Source: Prauserella endophytica (GTDB lineage: Bacteria > Actinomycetota > Actinomycetes > Mycobacteriales > Pseudonocardiaceae). From it: a stretch of DNA of 64,000 nucleotides. The stretch covers positions 62,001 through 126,000 of the forward strand of contig NZ_SWMS01000010.1 in NCBI RefSeq assembly GCF_005146945.1. Reading direction: 5' to 3'. Made by a program: the position numbers and the translations under genes. Shown here piece by piece: positions 18,491 through 27,912 of this stretch; the first letter of the stretch is position 1; every line of letters starts with the position of its first letter. Below the pieces are notes generated by a model. The model worked only from the letters and a program-made list of their open reading frames with translations. It did no database searches and was not told the DNA's origin.

Positions 18491-19765
18491 ATGGGGACCC
18501 GACCTGTGGAGCGCGTGCTGTCCGGGCTCGACACGCAGCTGCCCGACCTCGAACGCCTGTACGTCGACCTCCACCGTCATCCCGAGCTGTCCTTCCGCGA
18601 GACCCGGACGGCCGCGAAGCTCGCGGCGCGGCTGACGGGGGCCGGATACGAGGTGCACACCGGGCTCGCGGGCACCGGCGTGCTCGGCGTGCTGCGCAAC
18701 GGCGAGGGCCCGACGGTGCTGCTGCGCGCCGACATCGACGCGCTGCCCGTGGAGGAGCGGACGGGGCTGGAGTACGCCAGCACAGCGCGTGCCGTGAACG
18801 AGGACGGCAAGGAGGTGCCGGTGATGCACGCGTGCGGGCACGACATGCACGCCACGTGGCTCTCCGGCGCCGCCACCCGGCTCGCGGAGGCCCGTTCGGA
18901 GTGGTCCGGCACGCTGCTCGTGGTGTTCCAGCCGGGGGAGGAGTCCGGCGGCGGCGCGCGGGCGATGGTCGCCGACGGCCTGTTCGAGCGGGGCGGCACG
19001 CCGGACGTCGTGCTCGGCCAGCACGTCACGCCGGGGCCCGCGGGCTGGGTGCTGACCAGACCCGGCGTGCTCATGGCTGCCACCGACGCCCTGCGCGTCA
19101 TCCTGCACGGGCGCGGCGGGCACGGCTCCCGGCCGGAGACCACGGTCGACCCGGTGGTGCTCGCGGCGTCGGTGGTGCTGCGGTTGCAGACCGTCGTGTC
19201 GCGCGAGCTGGCCGCGACCGAGTCGGCGGTGCTCACCATCGGATCGCTGCACGCCGGCACCGCGCACAACGTCATCCCCGACGAGGCGGCGCTCGAGCTC
19301 AACCTGCGCACCTTCGACCCGCAGGTGCGGGCCCGGGCGCTCGCGGCGATCGAGCGCATCGTGCGCGGCGAGGCACAGGCGGCGGGCGCCCCGAAGGAAC
19401 CGGAGCTCACCGAGCTGGCGTCGTTCCCGGTGACGGCGAACGACGAGGAGGCCACCGAGCGGCTGACGGCGACCTTCCGGGAGCACTTCCCGGAGGGCCG
19501 CGTATGGGACGCCCCGCTGGTCACCGGTAGTGAGGACTTCGGCGAGCTGGGCACCGCCGCCGGTGCGCCGTCGGTGTTCTGGCTGGTCGGCGGCCTCGAC
19601 GAGCGGACGGTGCTCGACGCGATGAGCGCGGGCCGGTTCGAGACCGATGTCCCCTCGAACCATTCGTCCCGGTTCGCACCCGTGCTGCACCCGACCCTGC
19701 GCACCGGCGTCGAGACGCTCGTCGCGGGTGCGCTCACCTGGCTGGGCTCCCCGGGTATCGCCTGA
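18491..19765 (+). CDS. M20 family amidohydrolase (hippurate/N-acyl amino acid hydrolase type)
   Basis: 424 residues from ATG 18491. Metal and catalytic motifs are HRHPELSFRE, LLRADIDALPVEE, HACGHDMHATWL and FQPGEESGGGA, with a dimerisation domain insert (about residues 190-300, GGHGSRPETTVDP). It removes an acyl group from an N-acyl amino acid or similar amide, using two metal ions. It is monocistronic or leads into the DUF3099 gene 25 bp downstream. Exact substrate unknown. Confidence 0.88.
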   Translation: MGTRPVERVLSGLDTQLPDLERLYVDLHRHPELSFRETRTAAKLAARLTGAGYEVHTGLAGTGVLGVLRNGEGPTVLLRADIDALPVEERTGLEYASTARAVNEDGKEVPVMHACGHDMHATWLSGAATRLAEARSEWSGTLLVVFQPGEESGGGARAMVADGLFERGGTPDVVLGQHVTPGPAGWVLTRPGVLMAATDALRVILHGRGGHGSRPETTVDPVVLAASVVLRLQTVVSRELAATESAVLTIGSLHAGTAHNVIPDEAALELNLRTFDPQVRARALAAIERIVRGEAQAAGAPKEPELTELASFPVTANDEEATERLTATFREHFPEGRVWDAPLVTGSEDFGELGTAAGAPSVFWLVGGLDERTVLDAMSAGRFETDVPSNHSSRFAPVLHPTLRTGVETLVAGALTWLGSPGIA

Positions 19766-19790
19766 GCTGGCGCGGTGGGAGCATGGACGG

Positions 19791-20120
19791 GTGGAGGTGA
19801 GGCCGGTGCACGAGCACGACAGGCGGTCTGATCCGGTGCTGATCACCGCGGCGGCACCTTCCTACGACGACGAGCTGGCCGCTCGCAAGCGCAAGTACAT
19901 GTTCACCATGGGGATGCGGTTCCCCTGCCTGATCCTGGCCGGCGTCTTCTACCACACGTGGTGGCTCGCGCTGGCGCTGCTGGTGCTGTCGGTGCCGCTG
20001 CCGTGGATCGCGGTGCTGATCGCCAACGACCGGCCGCCGCGCAAGGCCGAGGAGATCAGCCGCTACCAGCGCGAGGCGAAGCAGCTCGAAGCCCAGGAGC
20101 ACCGCGTCATCGACGGCTAG
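19791..20120 (+). CDS. DUF3099-type small membrane protein
   Basis: 109 residues from GTG 19791, with GGGAG upstream. After a basic segment (ELAARKRKYM) there are two adjacent hydrophobic helices (about residues 40-60 and 62-80), then a basic/charged cytoplasmic tail (RPPRKAEEISRYQREAKQLE). The pattern matches the actinobacterial DUF3099 family, of unknown function. The 87 bp after it hold nothing recognisable. Confidence 0.75.
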   Translation: MEVRPVHEHDRRSDPVLITAAAPSYDDELAARKRKYMFTMGMRFPCLILAGVFYHTWWLALALLVLSVPLPWIAVLIANDRPPRKAEEISRYQREAKQLEAQEHRVIDG

Positions 20121-20207
20121 CGAGTCGTTCGGGACGGCTTGCGTGGCGGCGCGGGCCGTGGTGCCCGCGGGCGCGAGGGGCTCCGCCGCTGCTGAGCGGG
20201 CCAGGCC

Positions 20208-21080
20208 CTAGCCGGGCGGCTGCGCGCCGACCCTGCTGACCGCCAGCGAGCCGAGCCGCACCCCGGCCCGCAGGCTCTCCTCTGCGGGCTCCCCGCGCAG
20301 CCAGGCCGCGAGCAGGCCCGCGTTGAAGGCGTCGCCCGCGCCCGTGCTGTCGACGCACTCGGCGGGCTCGGCGGGCACGCTCACGAGCCCGTCCCGGCCG
20401 ACCCACGCCGCGCCGTCAAGCCCGGTGGTCACCACCACCGCCCCGGCCACGTCCAGCAGCCGCGCCGCCGACTCCGCTCCCTCCTGACCGGTCAACGCCC
20501 GCAGCTCCGCCGCGTTGGGCAGCAGCACGTCCACGCCCCGCACGTCCGCGAGGAACTTCTCCGGGTCGGTGAGCAGCGCCGCCGACTGCGGGTCGACCGA
20601 GGTGGTCAGCCCCGCCTCCCGCGCGGCCGCCAGCGCGGCGAGTCCCGCGGGCCGCGACGACGGGTCGAGCAGCACGTACCCGGACAGATGCAGGTGCCGC
20701 GCACCTGCGAGGGCCGCGGCGTCGATGTCGGCGGGGGACAGGCGTGCGTTGGCGCCGCGGTCGGGCAGCATGCTCCGCTGCCCCTCGGCGTCCACGAGCA
20801 CCACGACACAGCACGTCGGCGCATCGGGATCCACCGCGAACGCGCACTCGACGCCGGCCGCCTCGAGCCCGGCGCGTACGGCGCGGCCCCCGAGGTCGTC
20901 CCCGATCCGGCCGACCAGCGTCGGCTCCGTGCCCGCCGCGCGCAGCCACAGCGCCGTGTTCGCACCCGCGCCGCCCCCGGTGAGGCGCACCTGGGCCCGC
21001 GTGTCGCCGCCGTGCACGACGGGGCCTTCGTGTCTGGCCACCACGTCGAGGCCGGCGTCGCCGACGACGACCACCTTCAC
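20208..21080 (-). CDS. psuK: PfkB-family carbohydrate kinase, probable pseudouridine kinase
   Basis: 290 residues from GTG 21080. Ribokinase fold with the N-terminal GGGAGANTALWLRAAG region and the C-terminal PfkB signature DSTGAGDAFNAGLLAAWL, whose Asp is the catalytic base. Its start overlaps the psuG stop by 4 bp (GTGA). Coupling to psuG suggests phosphorylation of pseudouridine at O5', giving the PsuG substrate. The kinase specificity is inferred from that context. Confidence 0.82.
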   Translation of the reverse strand: MKVVVVGDAGLDVVARHEGPVVHGGDTRAQVRLTGGGAGANTALWLRAAGTEPTLVGRIGDDLGGRAVRAGLEAAGVECAFAVDPDAPTCCVVVLVDAEGQRSMLPDRGANARLSPADIDAAALAGARHLHLSGYVLLDPSSRPAGLAALAAAREAGLTTSVDPQSAALLTDPEKFLADVRGVDVLLPNAAELRALTGQEGAESAARLLDVAGAVVVTTGLDGAAWVGRDGLVSVPAEPAECVDSTGAGDAFNAGLLAAWLRGEPAEESLRAGVRLGSLAVSRVGAQPPG

Positions 21081-22015
21081 GGAGCCAGCTCCACCGCCAC
21101 CTCGGCCGCGAGGCGCACGTTGGCGACCACGAGCTCCTCGTTCGCGTCGAGGCTCACGCCGCCGCTCGCGGTGTGGAAGTGCTCGAGCAGCACGGGCGTC
21201 ACGTCGGCGCCCTGCACGGCGCGCGAGGCCACCAGCTCGAGGCCCTCGGCGAGCAGCCGGTCGTGCAGCGTTCTGTCCATTTCGGACTCCGGAGGGATCG
21301 GGTTCGCCAGCAGCACTCCGGAGTCGGCGAAGTGGCGGTGCGCCGACACCACGGCGGCTACCTGCGCGGGGTCGTCCACCCGGCGAGGCGCCGGCAGCCC
21401 CGACGAGCGCAGGTAGAAGCCGGGGAACTCGTCCGTGCGGTAGCCCAGCACCGGCACCGAGTTGGTCTCCAGCACCTCCAGGGTCGCCGGGATGTCGAGG
21501 ATCGACTTCATGCCGGAGCACACCACCAGCACCGGCGTGCGGGCGAGCGCCCCGAGGTCGGCCGAGACGTCCCAGGTCACCGGCGTGCCCGGCAGCGGGA
21601 GGTGCACGCCGCCCAGCCCGCCGGTGCCGAACACGGCGATCCCGGCGGCGTGTGCGAGCGCAACCGTGCTCGCCACGGTGGTCGCGCCCGAGCCGCCGAG
21701 CGCCAGCACCGGGCCGAGGTCGCGCAGCGAGAGCTTGTCCAGCCCGGCGTCGGGCGCGCACACGCGCTCCAACTGGGCGGGGGAGAGGCCGACGAGCGCC
21801 TGCCCGTCGAGCACCGCGATGGTGGCCGGCACCGCTCCGGCGTCGCGGACGGTCCGTTCGAGCCGGCGCCCGACCTCGAGGTTGCGGCCCGGCGGCAGGC
21901 CGTGGGACAGGATGGTGCTCTCGAGCGCGACGACGGCGGTGCCGGCGGCCAGCGCGTCGGCGACCTCGGCGGACATGGCGAGGCGGTGCGGAGCGGGGCT
22001 GATCACGGTGAGCAT
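21077..22015 (-). CDS. psuG: Pseudouridine-5'-phosphate glycosidase
   Basis: 312 residues, full length. Reversibly cleaves the C-C glycosidic bond of pseudouridine 5'-phosphate to uracil and ribose 5-phosphate. Family-defining stretches are VALESTILSHGLP near the N terminus, a PATIAVLDG segment, and a later VPVLGYRTDEFPGFY. The ATG at 22015 starts the psuG-psuK operon. Together the two genes salvage pseudouridine from RNA turnover. Confidence 0.93.
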   Translation of the reverse strand: MLTVISPAPHRLAMSAEVADALAAGTAVVALESTILSHGLPPGRNLEVGRRLERTVRDAGAVPATIAVLDGQALVGLSPAQLERVCAPDAGLDKLSLRDLGPVLALGGSGATTVASTVALAHAAGIAVFGTGGLGGVHLPLPGTPVTWDVSADLGALARTPVLVVCSGMKSILDIPATLEVLETNSVPVLGYRTDEFPGFYLRSSGLPAPRRVDDPAQVAAVVSAHRHFADSGVLLANPIPPESEMDRTLHDRLLAEGLELVASRAVQGADVTPVLLEHFHTASGGVSLDANEELVVANVRLAAEVAVELAP

Positions 22016-22098
22016 CCTCGCCTACCGGGCGTGGCGGAATCGCCGGTGGGTGGTGATCGGGTCCTCCGGCCGCGCGGCTCATGCGGCATCATGGACGC

Positions 22099-22347
22099 GT
22101 GAGTACGCAGACTTTGCCTGAGGTGGACACCCGGCCCGAGGGTACCGAGACCACCGACGACGACGCGCCGAAGATGTTCCACTACGTGCGCAAGAACAAG
22201 ATCGCCGAGAGCGCGGTCATGGGCACGCACGTGGTGGCTCTGTGTGGCGAGGTGTTCCCGGTGACGAAGTCGCCGAAGCCCGGCTCGCCCGTGTGCCCGG
22301 ACTGCAAGAAGATCTACGAGGGCCTGCCGCCCGGCGGCGAGGAGTAG
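22099..22347 (+). CDS. DUF3039 small zinc-ribbon-like protein
   Basis: 82 residues from GTG 22099. The acidic N terminus is followed by HYVRKNKIAESAVMGTHVVALCGEVF and a CPDCKKIYEGLP knuckle. With the upstream Cys this gives three to four potential zinc ligands. Widespread in actinobacteria, function unknown. The 3' end overlaps the convergent YihY-type gene by 34 bp. Confidence 0.8.
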   Translation: MSTQTLPEVDTRPEGTETTDDDAPKMFHYVRKNKIAESAVMGTHVVALCGEVFPVTKSPKPGSPVCPDCKKIYEGLPPGGEE

Positions 22348-23483
22348 CCCGCGCTCTCGGGCCGCACCTCGTCGTCCGCTCCCGCCGGGGCCTCGTCTCC
22401 GGCAGGCGGCTCGCCCGGTTCGTCCGGCTCCTCGTTCCGCTCCGGCTTGCGCGGCCTGCGCAGCGGGATGGTCGTCCGCTGCCACAGGCTCATGCCCTCC
22501 TGCTGGCGCATGCGCTCGTTGGCCCGCTCCATCTCCAGCCTGCGCCACCGGCGCCGTTGCCGCCGGGTCATCTTGGCGGGCCACAGCTCCTGGATCGCGG
22601 AGTTGAAGTAGGCCCCGGCCACGATCGCGAGCCCGATGAAGAACGTGAACAGCAGGAACGCGATGGGCGTGGCCAGCGCGCCATAGGTGTAGCCCGTGGT
22701 CGTGATCCAGCTGATGTAGATCCGCAGCCCGACACTGGACAGCAGGAAGATCACCATCGCCAGCGCGGCGCCCGGGAGCCCCCGGTGCCACGGGAGCTTG
22801 CGCGGCAGCGACACCTTGTAGAGCGTCGCGAGCGCGAGCACGAGCAGCACTCCCACGGTGGGGTAGTACAGCGCGCCGACCCACGTCGCGATGGTGGGCC
22901 GCCAGTCGACCGGGAAGAACTCCGGCAGCAGGTCGGGCCCGATCGCGATGATCGGCAGCCCCACCACGAGCAGTACCAGGCTCGCGAGGTACAGCAACAG
23001 CGCGAAGATCCGCTGCCACACCTCGTTGCGCACGCCGTACTGGTCGTGGGCCACCGTGATCGCGTCGACGAAGGACGACATCGCCGACGAGCCCGCCCAC
23101 AGTGAGATCAGGAAGCCGACGGAGACGATCTCGCCCTTGCCCGTGGTCAGGATGTCGTCGACCGTAGGCTCGATGATCTGGGTGACGACGCTCTCGCTGA
23201 AGATCGTCTCCGAGAAGTCGATGAGACCGTCGTGCACCTGGCGCACGACGGTGTCGCCGAACCAGTCGCCCAGGAAGCCGAGGCTGCCGAGCAGACCGAG
23301 CAGCAGCGGCGGGAGCGACAGCGTCTGCCAGAACGCGGCCTCGGCGGACTCGGAGAAGATGTTGCCGTCCCACGCCTTGCCCAGGGTGCGGCTGATCAGG
23401 CGAACGGGTCCCTTGCGCCTGGCCCTCGGTTCAGGCGCGTGGCGGCCGCCGCCCTCCTGCTTACCCGGGTCTCGCGTCTCCAT
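22314..23483 (-). CDS. YihY/BrkB-family integral membrane protein
   Basis: 389 residues with about six hydrophobic helices. The N terminus is basic. The family pattern is visible at FWQTLSLPPLLLGLLGSLGF (a degenerate form of the usual AYYALFAL region), VGFLISLWAGSSAMSSFVDA, and GYTYGALATPIAFLLFTFFI. The C-terminal cytoplasmic tail (about residues 315-389) is first Arg-rich then acidic/Pro-rich. The family was once named ribonuclease BN; transport or envelope roles are suspected, unproven. Confidence 0.88.
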   Translation of the reverse strand: METRDPGKQEGGGRHAPEPRARRKGPVRLISRTLGKAWDGNIFSESAEAAFWQTLSLPPLLLGLLGSLGFLGDWFGDTVVRQVHDGLIDFSETIFSESVVTQIIEPTVDDILTTGKGEIVSVGFLISLWAGSSAMSSFVDAITVAHDQYGVRNEVWQRIFALLLYLASLVLLVVGLPIIAIGPDLLPEFFPVDWRPTIATWVGALYYPTVGVLLVLALATLYKVSLPRKLPWHRGLPGAALAMVIFLLSSVGLRIYISWITTTGYTYGALATPIAFLLFTFFIGLAIVAGAYFNSAIQELWPAKMTRRQRRRWRRLEMERANERMRQQEGMSLWQRTTIPLRRPRKPERNEEPDEPGEPPAGDEAPAGADDEVRPESAGYSSPPGGRPS

Positions 23484-23695
23484 CGCGCTTCAAGCATGGT
23501 CCATGGGCGGGAATTCGGCGCGCCGGGTCCCCGAGTCGTCGGCGTGCCGCCGGGCTGCGCTGTCGGTGGCGGCGGGTACGCTCGTCTGCGCGCCCTCACC
23601 GCGTGACCCGGCACGGCTGCCGGGTCGCCTCCCGTGGGGGCCTTCGTGTGTCCGCGAACGGCGCGGGCCGGTCGGCGAGAGGAGTTGGAGCGTCG

Positions 23696-25456
23696 GTGTC
23701 GGATACGGCCCAGGCCCAGCACGGGTTCGCCGCACCCGAACCCCAGCACGACGCCACCGCCCGCCCCCTGCGCGCGTGGCAGCGCAGGGCACTCACGAAG
23801 TACCTCACGCAGAAGCCCAAGGACTTCCTCGCCGTGGCGACGCCCGGCGCGGGCAAGACCGTCTTCGGCCTGCGGATCGCCGCCGAGTTGCTCTCCGATC
23901 GCACCATCGAGGCGATCACTATCGTCACGCCGACCGAGCACCTCAAGCACCAGTGGGCGATCTCCGCCGCGGCGGCCGGCATCGCGATCGACTCGAACTT
24001 CCGCAACACCACGGGCGTCACCTCGTCCGACTACCAGGGTGTCGCGGTCACGTACGCGCAGGTCGCCGCACATCCGAACCTGCACCGGGTGCGCACGGAG
24101 AACCGCAAGACACTGGTGATCCTCGACGAGATCCACCACGCCGGCGACGCGAAGTCGTGGGGTGAGGCCGTGTCGGAGGCGTTCACGCCCGCCGTGCGCA
24201 GGCTGGCCCTCACCGGTACGCCCTTCCGCAGCGACGACTCGCCGATCCCGTTCGTCACCTACGAGCCCGACGCGGACGGCTCGCTGCGCAGCAAGGCCGA
24301 CCACTCCTACGGATACGCCGACGCGCTCGCCGACGGCGTCGTCCGCCCCGTCGTGTTCCTCGCCTACTCGGGGGAGGCGTCGTGGCGGACCAGCGCGGGC
24401 GACGAGTTCACGGCGCGGCTCGGTGAGCCGCTGACGGCGGAGCAGACCGCGAGGGCGTGGCGCACCGCGCTCGACCCCGGCGGCGAGTGGGTTCCCTCGG
24501 TGCTCCAGGCCGCCGACACGCGGCTCACGCAGTTGCGGGCCGCCGGCATCCCGGACGCGGGCGGGCTGGTGATCGCCACCGACCAGGAGTCGGCGAGGGC
24601 CTACGCCAAGATCCTGACGCGCATCGCGGGCGAGCCGCCCGTGGTGGTGCTCTCCGACGACCCCAAGGCCACCAAGCGGATCGGCGAGTTCTCCGACTCC
24701 GACGAGCGCTGGCTGGTGGCCGTGCGCATGGTGTCGGAGGGCGTCGACGTGCCCCGCCTCGCCGTGGGCGTGTACGCGACCAGCGCGTCGACGCCGCTGT
24801 TCTTCGCGCAGGCGATCGGCCGTTTCGTGCGGTCGCGCAAGCAGGGCGAGACGGCGAGCGTGTTCCTGCCGAGCGTGCCGGTGCTGCTGGAGCTGGCGAG
24901 CGAACTCGAGGCCGAGCGCGACCACGTGCTCGGCAAGCCGCACCGCGAGAAGGACGGCTGGGACGACGAGCTGCTCGTCGCGGCCAACCGCACCGAGGAC
25001 GAGCCCGGTGAGGAGGAGAAGGCGTTCACGTCGCTGGGCGCCTCCGCCGAGCTGGACCAGGTGATCTACGACGGGAACTCCTTCGGCACGGCGGTCTTCT
25101 CGGGCAGCGACGAGGAGCAGGAGTACCTCGGGCTGCCGGGGCTGCTGGAGCCGGACCAGGTGCGCGCGCTGCTGCGCAAGCGGCAGGAGGAGCAGCTCGC
25201 CGACGCCAAGCGCCGCAAGCCGCAGGCTTCGGAGGCGGCGGCGCCCGAGGCGGCGCCGAAGCCGAGGTCGGTGGGCGAGCGGATCGCGTCCCTGCGTAAG
25301 GAGCTCAACACCCTCGTCGGCGTCTACCACCACCGCACCCGCAAGCCCCACGGCGCCATCCACAGCGAGCTGCGGCGCATCTGCGGCGGCCCGCCCACCG
25401 CCATGGCCACAGTGGAGCAGCTCGAGGAGCGCATCGCCACCCTCCGCAGCTGGTAA
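23696..25456 (+). CDS. DEAD/DEAH-box superfamily 2 helicase
   Basis: 586 residues from GTG 23696, with GAGGAG and GGAG upstream. Motif I TPGAGKT (about residue 49), motif II DEIH, motif III-like LTGTPFRSD, and a C-terminal helicase domain ending in QAIGRFVRSRK (motif VI) are present. An acidic/Ala-rich linker and a coiled C-terminal region (RIASLRKELNTLVGVYHHRT) follow. This is the XPB/SSL2-like helicase found once in many actinobacteria; a DNA repair or RNA role is possible but not shown. Confidence 0.88.
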   Translation: MSDTAQAQHGFAAPEPQHDATARPLRAWQRRALTKYLTQKPKDFLAVATPGAGKTVFGLRIAAELLSDRTIEAITIVTPTEHLKHQWAISAAAAGIAIDSNFRNTTGVTSSDYQGVAVTYAQVAAHPNLHRVRTENRKTLVILDEIHHAGDAKSWGEAVSEAFTPAVRRLALTGTPFRSDDSPIPFVTYEPDADGSLRSKADHSYGYADALADGVVRPVVFLAYSGEASWRTSAGDEFTARLGEPLTAEQTARAWRTALDPGGEWVPSVLQAADTRLTQLRAAGIPDAGGLVIATDQESARAYAKILTRIAGEPPVVVLSDDPKATKRIGEFSDSDERWLVAVRMVSEGVDVPRLAVGVYATSASTPLFFAQAIGRFVRSRKQGETASVFLPSVPVLLELASELEAERDHVLGKPHREKDGWDDELLVAANRTEDEPGEEEKAFTSLGASAELDQVIYDGNSFGTAVFSGSDEEQEYLGLPGLLEPDQVRALLRKRQEEQLADAKRRKPQASEAAAPEAAPKPRSVGERIASLRKELNTLVGVYHHRTRKPHGAIHSELRRICGGPPTAMATVEQLEERIATLRSW

Positions 25457-25460
25457 CGCC

Positions 25461-25757
25461 GCGCGAGTCCCCCGCTCTGGCGCGCGAGTCCCCCGCTCTG
25501 GCGCGCGAGTTGCCCGCTCTGGCGCGCGAGTCCCCCGCTCTGGCGCGCGAGTTGCCCGTTCCGGTGCCCGAGTTGCCCGCTCCAGGTCGAAATCCTGGTG
25601 CGGCGCCGTTCCTGAGCGCGCGACTCGCGGTCCGGGGTGCACGACTCGCGGTCCTGAGCGGGCGACTCGGTGTCCAGAACGGGGGACTCGCGGTCCTGAG
25701 CGGGGGACTCGGTGTCCGGAGCGGGGGACTCGCGGGCTGGAGCGGGGGACTCGCGGG
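25461..25757. repeat. Long inverted array of 21-bp repeats (6 forward units, about 6.5 reverse units)
   Basis: Six tandem 21-bp units of the form GCGCGAGTcccCCGCTCTGGC run 25461-25586. After a centre of about 34 bp with no similarity, units in the opposite orientation (GGACTCGCGGTCCTGAGCGGG type) run 25621-25757. The two halves can pair into a hairpin with arms of about 130 bp. Units differ by a two-base switch (CC or TG after CGCGAGT). Because 21 is a multiple of 3 the array stays open in several frames, but there is no start or ribosome binding site. The same family recurs at 57821 and 58655. Confidence 0.9.
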
Positions 25758-25829
25758 TTACCAAACCGTGTCCGGTCGATGGGGGCTTAATCGGTACAGG
25801 ACTCTTCCCGGCGCCCGGTCGCCGGGCAT

Positions 25830-25848
25830 ATGTTGTCGCCCACAACAT
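25830..25848. promoter_or_regulatory. Palindromic operator upstream of the xylose-type ABC operon
   Basis: ATGTTGT-N5-ACAACAT is a perfect 7-bp-arm inverted repeat 70 bp before the substrate-binding-protein start. Its AT-rich, LacI/ROK-like form stands out in a GC-rich promoter. The ROK repressor encoded at the end of the operon (29386) is the likely binder; not proven. Confidence 0.65.
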
Positions 25849-25918
25849 TTGCGCGACGTGGCGCCGGCCAGTTCCGGGTCGCCGCTCGTCGGCTGGGAGA
25901 TCCGGAAAGGTTCTACGG

Positions 25919-27052
25919 ATGCGGACCAAGAGACCTCTTGCATTCGCCGCTGCCGTCCTGGGCGTTACGTTGACGCTTGCGGCATGCGGTGCCAACACCG
26001 GGGGCGGCGACGAGGGCGGTGCGGGCGACACGGCCGCGCAGGAAGGAGCCGCCCCGAACGGCACGGTCGGCGTGATCCTCCCCGAGACGGCCACCTCGGC
26101 CCGCTGGGAGGGCTTCGACAAGCCGATGATCGAGGAGGCGCTGCGCGCCGAGGGCTTCGACCCCGATGTGCAGAACGCCCAGGGTGACGTCCAGAAGTTC
26201 ACGACGCTGGCCGACGGCATGATCGCCCAGGGCGTGAAGGTGCTCGTGATCGCCTCGATCAACAGCGAGGTCGGCAGCGCGGTCGCGGCCAAGGCCAAGA
26301 ACGCGGGCATCCCGACCATCGACTACGACCGCCTCAACCTCGGCGGCGGCTCCGACTACTACGTCTCCTTCGACAACGTGAAGGTGGGCGAGCTCCAGGG
26401 CGAGGGCCTCGCCAAGGCGCTCGAAGGCAAGCGAGGCGCGCAGGTCATCGAGATCGAGGGCGCCCCGACGGACAACAACGCCACCCTCTTCCACGAGGGT
26501 CAGCGCAACGTCCTTCAGCCGCTGTACGACAACGGCACGCTCAAGCTCGTGCGGAGCCAGCCGATCGACGACTGGAACAACCAGAAGGGCGGCACGACCT
26601 TCGAGCAGATCCTGACGTCCAACGGCGGCAAGGTGGACGGCGTCGTCGCCGCCAACGACGGGCTCGCGGGCGCGATCATCACCGTGCTGAAGAAGAACGG
26701 CATGGCCGGCAAGGTCCCCGTGACGGGCCAGGACGCCACTCCCGACGGCCTCAAGGCCATCCTTCGCGGAGACCAGTACATGACGGTCTTCAAGCCCATC
26801 GAGGAGGAGGCCGAGGCGACGGCGAAGCTCGCCGCGGCGCTGGCCAAGAACGACACCGCAGCCGCCGACGCGCTGGCGAAGGACACCAGCCACGACCCCG
26901 AGGGCAACCGCGAGGTCAAGTCCGTGCTGCTGGAGCCCTACCTGATCACGAAGAACGAGGTCAAGCGCGTCATCGACGAGGGCTACGTCAAGGCCAGCGA
27001 GGTCTGCACCGGCGACCTGCAGGCGACCTGCTCGCAGCTCGGGATCTCCTGA
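25919..27052 (+). CDS. ABC sugar importer, periplasmic-type substrate-binding lipoprotein (xylose type)
   Basis: 377 residues from ATG 25919 with GGAAAGG upstream. The signal peptide ends in a lipobox (TLTLAAC), so the protein is anchored outside the membrane. The type I periplasmic-binding fold (VGVILPETATSARWEGFDKP, later VDGVVAANDGLAG and GQDATPDGLKAILRGDQYMTVF) closely follows XylF-like proteins. Xylose or a related pentose is likely. First gene of an operon with ATPase, permease and ROK regulator. Confidence 0.88.
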   Translation: MRTKRPLAFAAAVLGVTLTLAACGANTGGGDEGGAGDTAAQEGAAPNGTVGVILPETATSARWEGFDKPMIEEALRAEGFDPDVQNAQGDVQKFTTLADGMIAQGVKVLVIASINSEVGSAVAAKAKNAGIPTIDYDRLNLGGGSDYYVSFDNVKVGELQGEGLAKALEGKRGAQVIEIEGAPTDNNATLFHEGQRNVLQPLYDNGTLKLVRSQPIDDWNNQKGGTTFEQILTSNGGKVDGVVAANDGLAGAIITVLKKNGMAGKVPVTGQDATPDGLKAILRGDQYMTVFKPIEEEAEATAKLAAALAKNDTAAADALAKDTSHDPEGNREVKSVLLEPYLITKNEVKRVIDEGYVKASEVCTGDLQATCSQLGIS

Positions 27053-27138
27053 CCCCCGGCTCCCGACCCCGGGGCGGGGCGCGCACCCCGACGGCGCGTT
27101 CCGCCCCGGTCCCACGGACAAGAACGACAGGGACAAGC

Positions 27139-27912
27139 ATGAGTGAGCCCATCCTGCACATCACCGGCCTGAACAAGAGCTTCGGGCCGGTTCACGTCCT
27201 GCACGACATCGACTTCGACGTTCGTGCGGGGGAGGTCACCGCGCTCGTCGGTGACAACGGGGCCGGCAAGTCGACGCTCGTCAAGTGCATCGCGGGCATC
27301 CACGGAGCCGACTCCGGCACGATCGAGTTCCAGGGCAGGGAAGTGCACATCCGCAGCCCCAAGGACGCCGCGGAGCTCGGCATCGAGGTCGTGTACCAGG
27401 ACCTCGCCCTGGCCGACAACCTCGACATCGTGCAGAACATGTTCCTCGGCAGGGAGCGCGGCAGCGCGTGGCTGCTCGACGAGGCCAGCATGGAGAAGGC
27501 GGCGCGGGAGACCCTCGCCTCGCTGTCGGTGCGCACCGTGAAGTCCGTGCGCACCCCGGTCTCGGCGCTCTCGGGCGGGCAGCGGCAGACCGTGGCGATC
27601 GCCAAGTCGGTGCTGTGGGACAGCAAGGTCGTGCTGCTGGACGAGCCGACCGCCGCCCTCGGCGTCGCGCAGACCCGGCAGGTGCTGGACCTGGTCCGCA
27701 GGCTCGCCGAGCAGGGGCTCGGCGTGGTGCTGATCAGCCACAACATGGCCGACGTCTTCGAGGTCGCCGACCGCATCGCCGTGCTGTACCTCGGCCGGAT
27801 GGCCGCGGAGGTCTACACCAAGAACGTCACCCATGGCCAGGTGGTCGAGCTGATCACCGCGGGCCGCTCCGGTGACATCGGACTCGCCCGTCCCGAGCAC
27901 GCCGTGCTGTGA
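27139..27912 (+). CDS. ABC sugar importer ATP-binding protein (single domain, xylose/ribose type)
   Basis: 257 residues, one ATPase domain rather than the duplicated form of E. coli XylG. Walker A GDNGAGKST (about residue 38), Q-loop VYQDLAL, signature LSGGQRQ, Walker B VVLLDEPTAALG and the switch His in ISHN are intact. It presumably works as a homodimer with the permease encoded next, whose GTG overlaps its TGA stop. Confidence 0.9.
   Translation: MSEPILHITGLNKSFGPVHVLHDIDFDVRAGEVTALVGDNGAGKSTLVKCIAGIHGADSGTIEFQGREVHIRSPKDAAELGIEVVYQDLALADNLDIVQNMFLGRERGSAWLLDEASMEKAARETLASLSVRTVKSVRTPVSALSGGQRQTVAIAKSVLWDSKVVLLDEPTAALGVAQTRQVLDLVRRLAEQGLGVVLISHNMADVFEVADRIAVLYLGRMAAEVYTKNVTHGQVVELITAGRSGDIGLARPEHAVL

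Noticed and set aside
25461-25757. Array considered as a CRISPR
   Set aside because: Units are contiguous 21-bp copies without spacers, arranged in inverted halves, and no cas genes are near.
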